From the NCBI GenBank assembly GCA_017463145.1, contig JAFTPR010000003.1:1-51404 (forward strand): 51,404 nucleotides of DNA, read 5' to 3'. Positions 16,107 to 23,149 of the stretch are shown here, in pieces. Numbering within the stretch: position 1 is the first letter of the stretch; every line of letters starts with the position of its first letter. Source of the DNA: Clostridia bacterium (GTDB taxonomy: Bacteria; Bacillota; Clostridia; Christensenellales; Borkfalkiaceae). The translations under genes and the position numbers were made by a program. Below the pieces are notes generated by a model that was not told the origin of the DNA, made no database searches, and saw only the letters and a program-made list of their open reading frames with translations.

Positions 16107-17252
16107 ATGAAAGCGTATATTTATTTGGACAATGCGGCAACGACGCCGCTGGATAAACGGGTTTTGGAGGCTATGTTGCCGTATTTGACAGACGTGTTCG
16201 GCAATGCAGATTCTCCCCATGCCGTGGGGCGTAAGGCAATGAACGCCGTAGACGAGGCGCGCGATACGGTTGCGGCGCTGATTGGCGCAAGAAAAAACGA
16301 GATATATTTTACTTCGGGGGGTACGGAGAGCGATAATTTTGCCGTACTCGGCGGTGCGCGGGCAAAGCGCAAAGAGGACAGAACCAAGGTAATCCTGTCC
16401 GCTATCGAGCATCACGCCGTACTTTTTGCGGGCGAAACGCTTGCAAAAGAGGGGTTTGACGTCGTATATCTCCCTGTGGACGAAAGCGGGCGCATTTCGC
16501 TTGAAAGACTTAAAACAGCCGTTGATGACAATACCGCGCTTGTCGGGATTATGGCGGTAAATAACGAAACGGGCGTTATACAGCCTGTAAAGGAAGCAGC
16601 AGAGTTAGCCCACGCGGTTGGCGCGCTGTTTTTTACGGATGCGGTACAAGCCGCGCCCCATATGCCAATCCGCGTAAAAGAATGGAACGTGGATCTGCTG
16701 TCTTTTTCTGCGCATAAGTTTTACGGAGCAAAAGGCGTAGGCGCGTTGTATATCAAAAACGGCGTAAAGGTTGATAAGCTCGTGGGCGGTGGCGAACAGG
16801 AACGGGGCATGCGGGGCGGTACGCTCAACGTGGCAAATATCGTCGCGCTTGCAACGGCGTATAAACTCGCGCGAGAGGAAATGTCTCAAACGGAAGAAAA
16901 ACTGCGCAAGCTTTCGGATTTATTCCTGCGGGAAATATCCGTCCTTTCGGGGATTACGCCAAACGGCGAGCGTGCAAATGCGCTTGCTTCCGTGCTCAAT
17001 TTACGTATAGAAGGCGTTGAAAATACGGCGCTTTTGTATAAAATGGACTTGCAGGGCGTAGGATTTGCGGCAGGATCGGCGTGTGCCAGCGCGTCCGTAA
17101 AACCCAGCCACGTGCTTACGGCAATGGGGTTGACGGAAGAACAGGCAAAGCAAAGCGTTCGGATAAGTTTCGGCAAAAACAATACGGAAGAGGAGGTTGT
17201 ACGGGCGGCAAGACAGTTTGTGCAAACGGTAGAAACGCTCCGTCAATATTAA
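16107..17252 (+). CDS. cysteine desulfurase (NifS/IscS family)
   Basis: A 381-aa class V aminotransferase-fold PLP enzyme that removes sulfur from cysteine for Fe-S clusters and thiolated tRNA. Landmarks: IYLDNAATTPLD, GGTESDNFAV, EHHAV, NNETG, DAVQAAPHMP, the PLP Lys in SFSAHKFYGAKG (codon 16716-16718), GGGEQERGMRGGTLN, and the catalytic Cys in AAGSACASASVKPSHV (codon 17082-17084). The short, Ala/Ser-flanked Cys loop is of the group I NifS/IscS type. No SD is present. ATG 16101 would precede the predicted transcript start, so 16107 is preferred. The ferredoxin gene follows after 160 nt with its own signals; no iscU neighbour is seen. Confidence 0.95.
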   Translation: MKAYIYLDNAATTPLDKRVLEAMLPYLTDVFGNADSPHAVGRKAMNAVDEARDTVAALIGARKNEIYFTSGGTESDNFAVLGGARAKRKEDRTKVILSAIEHHAVLFAGETLAKEGFDVVYLPVDESGRISLERLKTAVDDNTALVGIMAVNNETGVIQPVKEAAELAHAVGALFFTDAVQAAPHMPIRVKEWNVDLLSFSAHKFYGAKGVGALYIKNGVKVDKLVGGGEQERGMRGGTLNVANIVALATAYKLAREEMSQTEEKLRKLSDLFLREISVLSGITPNGERANALASVLNLRIEGVENTALLYKMDLQGVGFAAGSACASASVKPSHVLTAMGLTEEQAKQSVRISFGKNNTEEEVVRAARQFVQTVETLRQY

Positions 17253-17355
17253 AGATACAACCAAGCGGCGGTAGAGGAAAAGCCGTTTTGGGGAACGGCG
17301 AGTTTCAGTAACCAAAATTTTTCGGTAAAAATGGTGAAAATTCCCCGCCAAGCTC

Positions 17356-17384
17356 TTTACTATTTCAAGAAAATGTGTTATAAT
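17356..17384 (+). promoter_or_regulatory. probable promoter of ferredoxin gene
   Basis: Weak -35 TTTACT (17356-17361), 17-nt spacer, TATAAT (17379-17384). Leader with SD GGAGGT before ATG 17415. The rest of 17253-17355 holds nothing recognisable. Confidence 0.5.
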
Positions 17385-17414
17385 GTAGAAAGTAACGAAC
17401 TCGGAGGTAAAAAA

Positions 17415-17585
17415 ATGGCACACTTAATTACGGACGAATGTATTGCTTGCGGCGCTTGCGCGGACACCTGCCCCGTAGGAGCGATTTCTCTCGGTGAAAA
17501 CGGTATCTACGTAATCAACGACGAATGTGTGGATTGCGGTGCTTGCGAAGACGGATGCCCCGTTGCAGCGATTAAAGCAGAGTAA
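17415..17585 (+). CDS. 2[4Fe-4S] ferredoxin
   Basis: A 56-aa clostridial-type ferredoxin with two mirrored cluster motifs: [12 protein letters not shown] and [12 protein letters not shown], each CX2CX2CX3CP. It is a low-potential electron carrier in the cytosol for fermentation and radical SAM or hydrogenase chemistry. Length is exactly typical. Start fixed by SD CGGAGGT, 7 nt upstream. A strong terminator follows at once, so it is a single-gene unit. It sits after the cysteine desulfurase, but its own promoter suggests separate expression. Confidence 0.96.
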   Translation: MAHLITDECIACGACADTCPVGAISLGENGIYVINDECVDCGACEDGCPVAAIKAE

Positions 17586-17600
17586 ACGAAAAAAACAGAA

Positions 17601-17627
17601 AAATGCCGACTGCGGTCGGCATTTTTT
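17601..17627 (+). terminator. intrinsic terminator after ferredoxin
   Basis: ATGCCGAC and GTCGGCAT arms with a short loop, A-rich before and six Ts after. Confidence 0.9.
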
Positions 17628-17676
17628 ATTATTCTGGCATTTTATTGAGTTTCTTGCGTTTTTTGCTTTTCGGGGC

Positions 17677-17705
17677 TTGCTATTTTTGTGGGAATATTGT
17701 ATAAT
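17677..17705 (+). promoter_or_regulatory. sigma-A promoter upstream of gene remnant and fucU
   Basis: TTGCTA (17677-17682), 17-nt spacer, TATAAT (17700-17705). It may still drive fucU through the intervening broken region. Confidence 0.6.
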
Positions 17706-17710
17706 AAAAG

Positions 17711-17923
17711 TAGCGTATGGAACAAGCGTGACGGAAGATAGATGCATGCGATTGGTTACGGTATAGACAGACGGAGCGTTTTACGACGTAAAACAACCGA
17801 GGAGAAAACCGCTTTTGGATACGTGTTGAAAGGCTATCGCAATGTGATAGAGATTTGTTTCTCAATACCGCAGGACACGCTCTGTATGCAGAGGAGTTGT
17901 ATAACGAAATTATAAAAAGGTAA
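17711..17923 (+). pseudogene. remnant of a broken gene upstream of fucU
   Basis: No intact gene, but the three frames carry protein-like pieces in succession: an early YGTSVTEDR piece, a middle frame from ATG 17742 with RRKTTEEKTAFGYVLKGYRNV, and a final frame RFWIRVERLSQ ... LFLNTAGHALYAEELYNEII ending in TAA at 17921-17923. The last piece lies directly before the SD of the mutarotase gene, as an upstream operon partner would. Family not identified. Could also be chance, since each piece is short. Confidence 0.35.
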
Positions 17924-17932
17924 GGATAAAAA

Positions 17933-18355
17933 ATGTTAAAGGGTATTCCTAAAATAGTTTCTCCGCAGCTTTTGAAAATTTTAAGTGAAATGGGTCACGG
18001 CGACGAAATCGTTATCGCCGATGGCAATTTTCCGAGTGAGAATTACGGCAAAAGAGTAATCCGCGCAGACGGAATCGGCGGCGTGGAAATGTTGGACGCG
18101 GTGTTGTCTTTAATTCCGCTCGACACATACGTACAGGAAAACTTCTTGCTTATGCAAACGGTAGCAGGCGACCCTACGCCCACGATTTGGGATGAGTATT
18201 TCGCCGTAGCGAAAAAACGGGACGATAACCTGCGCGCGGGGAATTTGGAACGTTTTGCATTCTACGAACGCGCGAAAAATGCTTATGCCGTCATTGCCAC
18301 GGGCGAGGGCGCGGTATATGCAAATATTATTTTGAAGAAAGGCGTTATCAAATAA
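17933..18355 (+). CDS. fucU: RbsD/FucU-family sugar mutarotase
   Basis: A 140-aa protein of the ring-shaped RbsD/FucU family, which interconverts anomers of fucose or ribose in the cytosol. The N-terminus MLKGIPKIVSPQLLKILSEMGHGDEIVIADGNFP is diagnostic, with the catalytic His of GHGDE and the conserved C-terminal Tyr/Asn (EGAVYANIILKKGV). The FucU-like GNFP and length (~140 aa) favour fucose mutarotase over RbsD. SD AAGGATA precedes ATG. No other fucose or ribose genes remain nearby; the broken frame just upstream may be what is left of a sugar operon. The regulator gene follows after 28 nt. Confidence 0.88.
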   Translation: MLKGIPKIVSPQLLKILSEMGHGDEIVIADGNFPSENYGKRVIRADGIGGVEMLDAVLSLIPLDTYVQENFLLMQTVAGDPTPTIWDEYFAVAKKRDDNLRAGNLERFAFYERAKNAYAVIATGEGAVYANIILKKGVIK

Positions 18356-18383
18356 ATTGCCAAAATACCGTTTGGGGGGAATT

Positions 18384-18749
18384 ATGACGTATACGAAACA
18401 CAATCAATCGGCGGAAGATTATTTGGAATGTATTTTGACGCTTGGGTTCGAGCAAGAGATTATTCACCGTATCGACGTGGCAAAAAAAATGAACGTTTCA
18501 CAACCCGCCGTCAATAAGGCGATAAAATTGCTTGTCGAAAAGGGATACGTTTACGAGGACGGAAAACATTTGTATCTGACCGAGGAGGGCAAGCGATACG
18601 CAGGCAAAGTATACGAAAAGCATTGCATTATCCGAGATTTCTTGCAAAAGCTCGGCGTGTCTGCCGTCAAGGCGGAAGAGGACGCGTGCAATATGGAACA
18701 CCTTGTTTCCGAAGAAACGTTCCTTGCAATGAAGAATTTTATAAAATAA
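18384..18749 (+). CDS. DtxR/MntR-family metal-dependent regulator
   Basis: A 121-aa protein: winged HTH (SAEDYLECILTL ... RIDVAKKMNVSQPAVNKAIKLLVEKGYV) followed by the metal-binding dimerisation domain (LTEEGKRYAGKVYEKHCIIRDFLQKLGV, then DACNMEHLVSEETF). The HCIIRDFL His and the CNMEH Cys/Glu/His are the expected Fe/Mn ligands. The SH3-like third domain is absent, as in MntR. The preferred start is ATG 18384 behind GGGGGA. The target is not visible here; these proteins usually control iron or manganese uptake. A terminator closes the unit. Confidence 0.9.
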   Translation: MTYTKHNQSAEDYLECILTLGFEQEIIHRIDVAKKMNVSQPAVNKAIKLLVEKGYVYEDGKHLYLTEEGKRYAGKVYEKHCIIRDFLQKLGVSAVKAEEDACNMEHLVSEETFLAMKNFIK

Positions 18750-18753
18750 CGAA

Positions 18754-18783
18754 GAGCGAAGCGAACATAGCTTCGCTTTTTTC
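18754..18783 (+). terminator. intrinsic terminator after dtxR-like gene
   Basis: AGCGAAGC and GCTTCGCT arms with a 7-nt loop, then six Ts. Confidence 0.85.
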
Positions 18784-18861
18784 CTCTTGATACCGCTTTA
18801 TTGCGTCGGTAAGCAGTTGCGAGCGGTGACGGGGGAGCTTGGTTGCTGCGTGTTTTTCGGC

Positions 18862-18890
18862 GTATAAAAAATTTTTGTTTTGCGCATACT
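18862..18890 (+). promoter_or_regulatory. SigG-type forespore promoter of sigG
   Basis: GTATA (18862-18866), 18-nt spacer, CATACTC (18885-18891). The known B. subtilis SigG consensus is GHATR-N17/18-CATWHTA; this matches 5/5 and 6/7. It lies about 45 nt before the sigG ATG, consistent with autoregulation. SigF has a similar consensus and cannot be excluded. Confidence 0.6.
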
Positions 18891-18936
18891 CAACGTATCT
18901 CCCCTTGCGTACATAGCAAAGGAGGTGCTTCAAGCT

Positions 18937-19704
18937 ATGCATAAAGTGGAAATTTGCGGTGTGGATACGGCGGGGTTGCCCCGTCTTTCCGCAAAGGAAA
19001 ACGAAGAACTGATGCGAAAGCTCAAAAATGGGGATAAGGAGGCGCGCGATAAGTTTATCGTGGGAAATATGCGGCTCGTTTTATCCCTCGTCAAACGTTT
19101 CCGTATCAAAAATTTGGGCGCAGACGACGTGTTTCAAGCGGGTTGCGTAGGACTTATCAAGGCGATTGACGGCTTTGATTTAAACGTGGGTGTTAAATTT
19201 TCAACGTATGCCGTACCTATGATTATCGGCGAGATAAAGCGGTATCTTCGGGACGGCAATTCCTTGCGTGTTTCCCGTTCCATTCGGGATATGGCGTATA
19301 AAGTTTTGAAAGCAAGGGAAGCCATAGAAGAAAAGGACGAGGAGGCAACAATTGCCCGTATCGCAGAGGAATTAAAGGTTGCGCAGCGTGAGGTGGTGTA
19401 CGCGCTTGACGCCATTTCCGATCCCGTTTCAATCTACGAGCCTGTTTATAATAAGGCGGGTGATACGCTTTTGCTTATGGATCAGCTTTGCGACGAGAAG
19501 AACACGGACGAAATTTGGACGGAGCACGTAGCTCTCGGCGAGGCGATTGAAAAGTTGGGGGAGCGGGAGAAGAAGATTCTGTTTTTGCGCTACTATGAGG
19601 GAAAAACGCAAACGGAAATTTCCGAAGAAGTGGGCATTTCCCAAGCCCAAGTTTCCCGTCTTGAAAAAAACGCCTTGCAAAATATCCGACTGAATATTTC
19701 CTAA
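18937..19704 (+). CDS. sigG: RNA polymerase sigma factor SigG, late forespore
   Basis: A 255-aa sigma-70 family protein. The N-terminal KVEICGVDTAGLPRLS is the SigG hallmark. Region 2 (MRLVLSLVKRF ... DDVFQAGCVGLIKAIDGFDL ... VKFSTYAVPMIIGEIKRYLRD), region 3 (IRDMAYKVLKARE ...) and region 4 (LGEREKKILFLRYYEGKTQTEISEEVGISQAQVSRLEK) are complete, so the protein should be functional. It directs late forespore gene expression. ATG 18937 is set by SD AAAGGAGGT; the earlier in-frame methionine (18880) lies inside the promoter. Unlike in Bacillus it is not preceded by spoIIGA-sigE. An 18-bp perfect hairpin follows. Confidence 0.95.
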   Translation: MHKVEICGVDTAGLPRLSAKENEELMRKLKNGDKEARDKFIVGNMRLVLSLVKRFRIKNLGADDVFQAGCVGLIKAIDGFDLNVGVKFSTYAVPMIIGEIKRYLRDGNSLRVSRSIRDMAYKVLKAREAIEEKDEEATIARIAEELKVAQREVVYALDAISDPVSIYEPVYNKAGDTLLLMDQLCDEKNTDEIWTEHVALGEAIEKLGEREKKILFLRYYEGKTQTEISEEVGISQAQVSRLEKNALQNIRLNIS

Positions 19705-19707
19705 AAA

Positions 19708-19750
19708 CAATACGCCCCAAAAGTTGTGAAACTTTTGGGGCGTATTGTTT
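19708..19750 (+). terminator. strong hairpin terminator after sigG
   Basis: An 18-bp perfect stem (CAATACGCCCCAAAAGTT and complement) around a GTGA loop, then a T-rich tail, 3 nt after the sigG stop. Confidence 0.85.
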
Positions 19751-19809
19751 TGCATTTATCAAGATTTTGATAAGTTACGTAATGGGAGAAACTTTGTGGT
19801 ATACTGATT

Positions 19810-20040
19810 TTACGAATTGGGTTTGGTGTTTTTTAGGCAAAGTATTTCGTTTGCATCCAAATCCAAAATACGACAAAGGTTTGCAAACGTATCGAGCGCA
19901 GGCATTGCCCGTCCCGACAAATATTGCGACAAAGTAGGTTGCGCTATGCCTAAGCGTTGGGCGATTTCCGTCTTTTTTAATCCGCTGTATTCTATTGCTT
20001 GTATGAGTTGTTCTCGGATTTCGTTTAAGGTTATCGGCAT
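19810..20040 (-). CDS. small XRE-family HTH regulator
   Basis: A 76-aa single-domain Cro/C1-type regulator: LIQAIEYSGLKKTEIAQRLGIAQPTLSQYLSGRAMPALDTFANLCRILDLDANEIL. The HTH is complete (helices 2 and 3 KTEIAQRLGIAQPTLSQYLSG). The SD is GAGGT on the minus strand. It is divergent from the small gene at 20167, and three 15-bp palindromes with ATAGGC/GCCTAT half-sites fill the gap. This points to negative autoregulation plus control of the neighbour. The operator half-site resembles that of the XRE module at 2056-2388, so the two modules may be paralogous. Confidence 0.85.
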   Translation of the reverse strand: MPITLNEIREQLIQAIEYSGLKKTEIAQRLGIAQPTLSQYLSGRAMPALDTFANLCRILDLDANEILCLKNTKPNS

Positions 20041-20074
20041 ATACGTACCTCGTTTCGGTATTTTTAATAATTAT

Positions 20075-20140
20075 ATAGGAACTGCCTAAAAATTGCTTGA
20101 CATATAGGCATTGCCTATGATATTATTAGGCTATGCCTAT
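20075..20140. promoter_or_regulatory. three-operator divergent control region
   Basis: Three palindromes of 6-3-6 layout: ATAGGA-ACT-GCCTAA (20075-20089), ATAGGC-ATT-GCCTAT (20104-20118, perfect) and TTAGGC-TAT-GCCTAT (20126-20140). The rightward promoter is TTGACA (20097-20102) with TATTAT (20121-20126), so the middle site lies between -35 and -10 and the right site just after -10. The left site overlaps the probable leftward -10 (TATAAT on the minus strand, near 20069-20074). Centre spacings of 29 and 22 bp suggest one face of the helix. Confidence 0.8.
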
Positions 20141-20166
20141 ATATAAAATTTTTTAAAGGAGTTTTT

Positions 20167-20451
20167 ATGAAACACATTTTACGTCATTTATATTATGGTT
20201 TTCTGAACGAATCGGAACGGTACGTAAAGGCGTTACGGGAAACAGAGGAGTACCGACAGATGACTGCGTGTTATAAAAAATTTGCGGCTACGTTTACGGA
20301 CGGGCAAAGGGAGCTGTATCAAGAGTTTGACGCAGCGACGGTGGCGTATTTCGATTTGGAACAAGAGCGGGTGTATAGCAACGGCTTTAAAACAGGCGTA
20401 TGGCTTACGTTCGAGTTTATGGATTTTCAGCTCCGCAACGATAATTCGTAA
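20167..20451 (+). CDS. small DUF6809-like protein, unknown function
   Basis: A 94-aa, probably all-helical soluble protein: HILRHLYYGFLNESERYVK, then a heptad-like middle (FTDGQRELYQEFDAATVAYFDLEQE) and FKTGVWLTFEFMDF. The LYYG start and the C-terminal GFK.G pattern resemble the DUF6809 family of small Clostridia proteins, by recognition rather than search. No catalytic motif is visible. SD AAAGGAG precedes ATG. Its promoter is covered by the operators of the divergent XRE regulator. Such regulator-DUF6809 pairs are common in gut Firmicutes; the role is unknown. Confidence 0.7.
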   Translation: MKHILRHLYYGFLNESERYVKALRETEEYRQMTACYKKFAATFTDGQRELYQEFDAATVAYFDLEQERVYSNGFKTGVWLTFEFMDFQLRNDNS

Positions 20452-20459
20452 AAGAGGAA

Positions 20460-20490
20460 AGAAAAGCCGCCGCTTTTCAAGCGGCGGCGG
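20460..20490 (-). terminator. terminator of deoR-type gene
   Basis: On the minus strand GCCGCCGCTT and AAGCGGCGGC arms around a 4-nt loop, followed by TTTTCTTT. It may also stop the plus-strand gene ending at 20451. Confidence 0.8.
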
Positions 20491-20493
20491 AAC

Positions 20494-21261
20494 TTACATA
20501 ACCACGATATTTTTTTCTTTAAATTGGTTTTTGAGCGCTTCGGGGAACGCGTCGTCTGTGATCAACACGTGGATATCCTCCGCGCGGGCGAACGTGTACG
20601 GTTTGATTTTACCAATCTTGGAACTGTCGAGCATCATATACGTAAATTTTGCTTTCTTGCACATTATTCGCAACAAGTCCGCTTCCACCTGTGAAGCGCA
20701 CGAAAACCCGTTTTCGGGTGTGTAGGCGGGGGAAGAGATAATTGCCAACTCAATATTCGTATCTTTATTATCCGTAAAGTATACGGAGGAGGGAGAGGGT
20801 ACGGTGGAAAGATTTTCTTTCAGAAGCGGACCGCCGAGCAGATTGACTGCTACGTTTTGCTTTTTACAAAGCTCCGTGGCAACGGCAAGTCCGTTGGTGA
20901 ATACCGTACAGGGAATGTCCGGCATTTCTTTGGCAAGATACAGCGCGGTTGAACCGGCGTCGAGGAAAATGGAGGTGTTCGCGTCGATCAGGCTGCCCGC
21001 CTTTTGCGCAATCTCAATTTTTTCGTCTGTGTAGATAGCGGTCTTTTTCGTGTACGGTACGCCCGAGGTTTTTTGGACGTCTTTTACCGACATTGCGCCG
21101 CCGCGTACACGAATAATCTTTCCCTCTTCTTCCAAAAGAAACAGGTCGCGCCGCAAAGTCATTTGCGACACGCGGGGGAAATATTCGCCTAACTGACGAA
21201 GAGAGAGCTTGCCGCGCTTATCGATAAGTTCTGCGATTTTGGATATACGGTCTCTTTTCAT
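20494..21261 (-). CDS. DeoR-family transcriptional regulator
   Basis: A 255-aa protein. An N-terminal winged HTH (RISKIAELIDKRGKLSLRQLGEYF ... VSQMTLRRDLFLLEEEGKIIRVRGGA) matches the DeoR signature. It is followed by the sugar-isomerase-like effector domain (KIEIAQKAGSLIDANTSIFLDAGSTALYLA, VFTNGLAVATEL, LLGGPLLKENLSTV, DLLRIMCKKAKFTYMMLDSSKIG). Such proteins bind phosphorylated sugars and usually repress sugar operons. No sugar operon is adjacent, so it is an orphan regulator here. SD AAGGAG lies upstream on the minus strand. The 21262-21417 gap carries no gene. Confidence 0.92.
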   Translation of the reverse strand: MKRDRISKIAELIDKRGKLSLRQLGEYFPRVSQMTLRRDLFLLEEEGKIIRVRGGAMSVKDVQKTSGVPYTKKTAIYTDEKIEIAQKAGSLIDANTSIFLDAGSTALYLAKEMPDIPCTVFTNGLAVATELCKKQNVAVNLLGGPLLKENLSTVPSPSSVYFTDNKDTNIELAIISSPAYTPENGFSCASQVEADLLRIMCKKAKFTYMMLDSSKIGKIKPYTFARAEDIHVLITDDAFPEALKNQFKEKNIVVM

Positions 21262-21417
21262 TGCAAAATTTTCTCCTTACGTTTCATTATTAACAATGTA
21301 CCATAATTTTGTTAAAAAGGCAAGCAAATGCACGGAAAAATGTTAATTTTTTTCTGTTTCTCACAAATTTTTCTCAGTTTCCGTGAATTATTTTCATTTT
21401 AGCGGTGGCATAAATGC

Positions 21418-21446
21418 TTGCGATTTTAGTCCGAGTGTGCTATAAT
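21418..21446 (+). promoter_or_regulatory. sigma-A promoter for the gene at 21474
   Basis: TTGCGA (21418-21423), 17-nt spacer, TATAAT (21441-21446); SD GGAGAAAGG follows before ATG 21474. Confidence 0.72.
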
Positions 21447-21473
21447 GAAACGGAAAAACAACGGAGAAAGGTT

Positions 21474-22109
21474 ATGTTTGATTTTATCGCCGATTTAGAT
21501 GATTATTTTTGCGAAAAATACGCAAATTACGATAAGCTGTGTGTGTTGCCCGGCTACCGTATGCCCAAAATGCAAACCTCCGAGGTGCGGGAGGACGGCA
21601 GAACGTACGCGTACACCCTGCCTGCAAACACCATGCGTCTTGCTTTACAGGAACAGAAAACGGAGCTGTTGCAAACGCTGAAAAAACAGCTTGGTGACAA
21701 GACTTTTTCTTTCTCGTTTCGTGCGCTCGGTTTTTTTGCGCGGATTAAAAATAAACATTCCCGCTACGGGTTTGTGAAATGGTTTCAGGCGGTAAAAGCG
21801 AAGTATAATCTGTCCGACGAAGAAGCGGGGGAATCGCTTTCGATTGACAAGGAGATTTGGACGGCAATATGCAAAGGCAATTTTATGCCCACCAAAAACC
21901 TTCTTTTATCTCTTGCGCTGACGGCGCATTTCAATATGGAAGACACGGAAAATTTGCTTCTTGTATGCGGGTACGAATTTGATTATACCTTTGAAAAGGA
22001 CGTTGTAATCTCCTATTTAATCGGGCAAAAGGTATTCAATCGTCCTATGATTGAGGCGGCGTTTAAAGAATATAACGTGACCAACCTGTTTATCAAACAG
22101 GAAGCGTAA
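21474..22109 (+). CDS. uncharacterised helical protein
   Basis: A 211-aa soluble protein without TM segments or signal peptide. The N-terminal half (IADLDDYFCEKYANYDKLCVLPGY) is unrecognised. From ~110 the pattern GFVKWFQAVKAKYNLSDEEAGESLSIDKEIWTAICKGNFMPTKNLLLSLALTAHFNMEDTENLLLVCGYEFDY resembles an HTH-like helical domain seen at the C-terminus of various Clostridia proteins (LL.LALA..LS..ET..LL...GY). That likeness is from memory. The start is set by SD GGAGAAAGG. It has its own promoter, and the T-box operon begins only 27 nt after its stop. Function unknown; a regulatory or scaffold role is possible. Confidence 0.7.
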   Translation: MFDFIADLDDYFCEKYANYDKLCVLPGYRMPKMQTSEVREDGRTYAYTLPANTMRLALQEQKTELLQTLKKQLGDKTFSFSFRALGFFARIKNKHSRYGFVKWFQAVKAKYNLSDEEAGESLSIDKEIWTAICKGNFMPTKNLLLSLALTAHFNMEDTENLLLVCGYEFDYTFEKDVVISYLIGQKVFNRPMIEAAFKEYNVTNLFIKQEA

Positions 22110-22135
22110 AAATTGTAAAAACGGTGTGGAAACGC

Positions 22136-22165
22136 TTGCGTTTTCCGCTTCCGATATGGTATAAT
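22136..22165 (+). promoter_or_regulatory. sigma-A promoter of the T-box operon
   Basis: TTGCGT (22136-22141), 18-nt spacer, TATAAT (22160-22165), just upstream of the T-box leader. Confidence 0.7.
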
Positions 22166-22171
22166 GAAAAA

Positions 22172-22418
22172 AATTGAATAGCCGAGCAAAGGAAGAGTAG
22201 CTTATATTTGCCGTCGTAACCAGAGAGCTATGCCATGGGCTGAAAGCGTAGCGGGCGGAGGAAAGAGTGAAAGTGCGCTTTTGCGTTTGAGGTCGGGCCA
22301 ATCCCCCGCGGCAGCCACCGTTATCGGGCAAAACGAGGGAAAATTTTTGAATTTTCCGAAATAAAGTGGAACAGCGGACAAAATCGCCTTTATACAATGT
22401 ATAAGGGTGATTTTTTTA
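22172..22418 (+). promoter_or_regulatory. T-box riboswitch, probably tRNA-Cys
   Basis: Leader of cysE-cysS with the ordered T-box parts: stem I base with GAGTA (near 22194), AG-bulge CAGAGAGC (22221-22228), distal loop GGGCTGAAAGC (22237-22247), and TGC cysteine codons placed as specifier (22274-22276, or 22282-22284). A stem III hairpin (GGAAAATT and AATTTTCC) lies near 22338-22357. The T-box core AAAGTGGAACAGCGG (22363-22377) precedes a 16-bp terminator hairpin with seven Ts (22379-22418). The core TGGA pairs with an NCCA end whose discriminator is U, as in tRNA-Cys. Uncharged tRNA-Cys should favour the antiterminator. Confidence 0.88.
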
Positions 22419-22465
22419 TCGAACCGCAAGGCGTTGCGTTGCGGTTGTAAAGGAGGGTAAAACGT

Positions 22466-23149
22466 ATGTGGTTTAAAAACCTGCGGGAGGATATCAAAGC
22501 GGCAAAGAACAACGACCCCGCGGCGCGAAATGCGTTTGAGATATGGCTCACGTATTCGGGCGTGCACGCATTGTCTTGGCACCGTGTGGCGTATTTCTTC
22601 CACAAAATAAAATTGAAATTATTGGCGCGTATCATCAGTCAACTCGGTCGGTTTTTTACGGGGATTGAAATTCATCCCGCCGCCAAGATCGAGGGGGGTG
22701 TCTTTATTGACCACGGTTCGGGCGTGGTAATCGGCGAAACTGCCGAGGTGCATAAAGGCACGGTCATTTATCAGGGCGTAACGCTCGGCGGTACGGGCAA
22801 GGAACACGGCAAACGCCACCCGACCATTACGGAAAACGTCACGCTTTCAGCGGGCGCGAAAGTACTTGGCGGCTTTACCGTGGGTAAGGGCGCGAAGATC
22901 GGCGCGGGGGCGGTTGTTTTAAAGGAAGTGCCGCCGTACGCAACTGTGGTGGGCGTGCCCGGGCGTATCGTGCGTATCCGTACCCCCGAAGAGGAGCAAA
23001 CGCACCACGGCATTATTGCCGTCAAGGCGCTCAACGTCGAGATATCCGAAGAGGAGAAACAGCGCAAGGAAGAGGCGGCAAAGGAAGCGGCGCGTATCGC
23101 CGAAGAAAAAAGAAGCGGAAAAAAGGAGAAAAACAATGAAAATTTATAA
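22466..23149 (+). CDS. cysE: serine O-acetyltransferase
   Basis: A 227-aa left-handed beta-helix acyltransferase that makes O-acetylserine for cysteine synthesis. The N-terminal helical part (ARNAFEIWLTYSGVHALSWHRVAYFFH) and the hexapeptide core (IHPAAKIEGGVFIDHGSGVVIGETAEVHKGTVIYQGVTLGGTG ... VLGGFTVGKGAKIGAGAVVLKEVPP ... VVGVPGRIV) are complete, with the active-site His in FIDHG. The C-terminal tail after ~190 is Lys/Glu-rich and longer than usual. SD AGGAGGG. The last 14 nt overlap cysS. Expression is controlled by the Cys T-box. Confidence 0.95.
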   Translation: MWFKNLREDIKAAKNNDPAARNAFEIWLTYSGVHALSWHRVAYFFHKIKLKLLARIISQLGRFFTGIEIHPAAKIEGGVFIDHGSGVVIGETAEVHKGTVIYQGVTLGGTGKEHGKRHPTITENVTLSAGAKVLGGFTVGKGAKIGAGAVVLKEVPPYATVVGVPGRIVRIRTPEEEQTHHGIIAVKALNVEISEEEKQRKEEAAKEAARIAEEKRSGKKEKNNENL

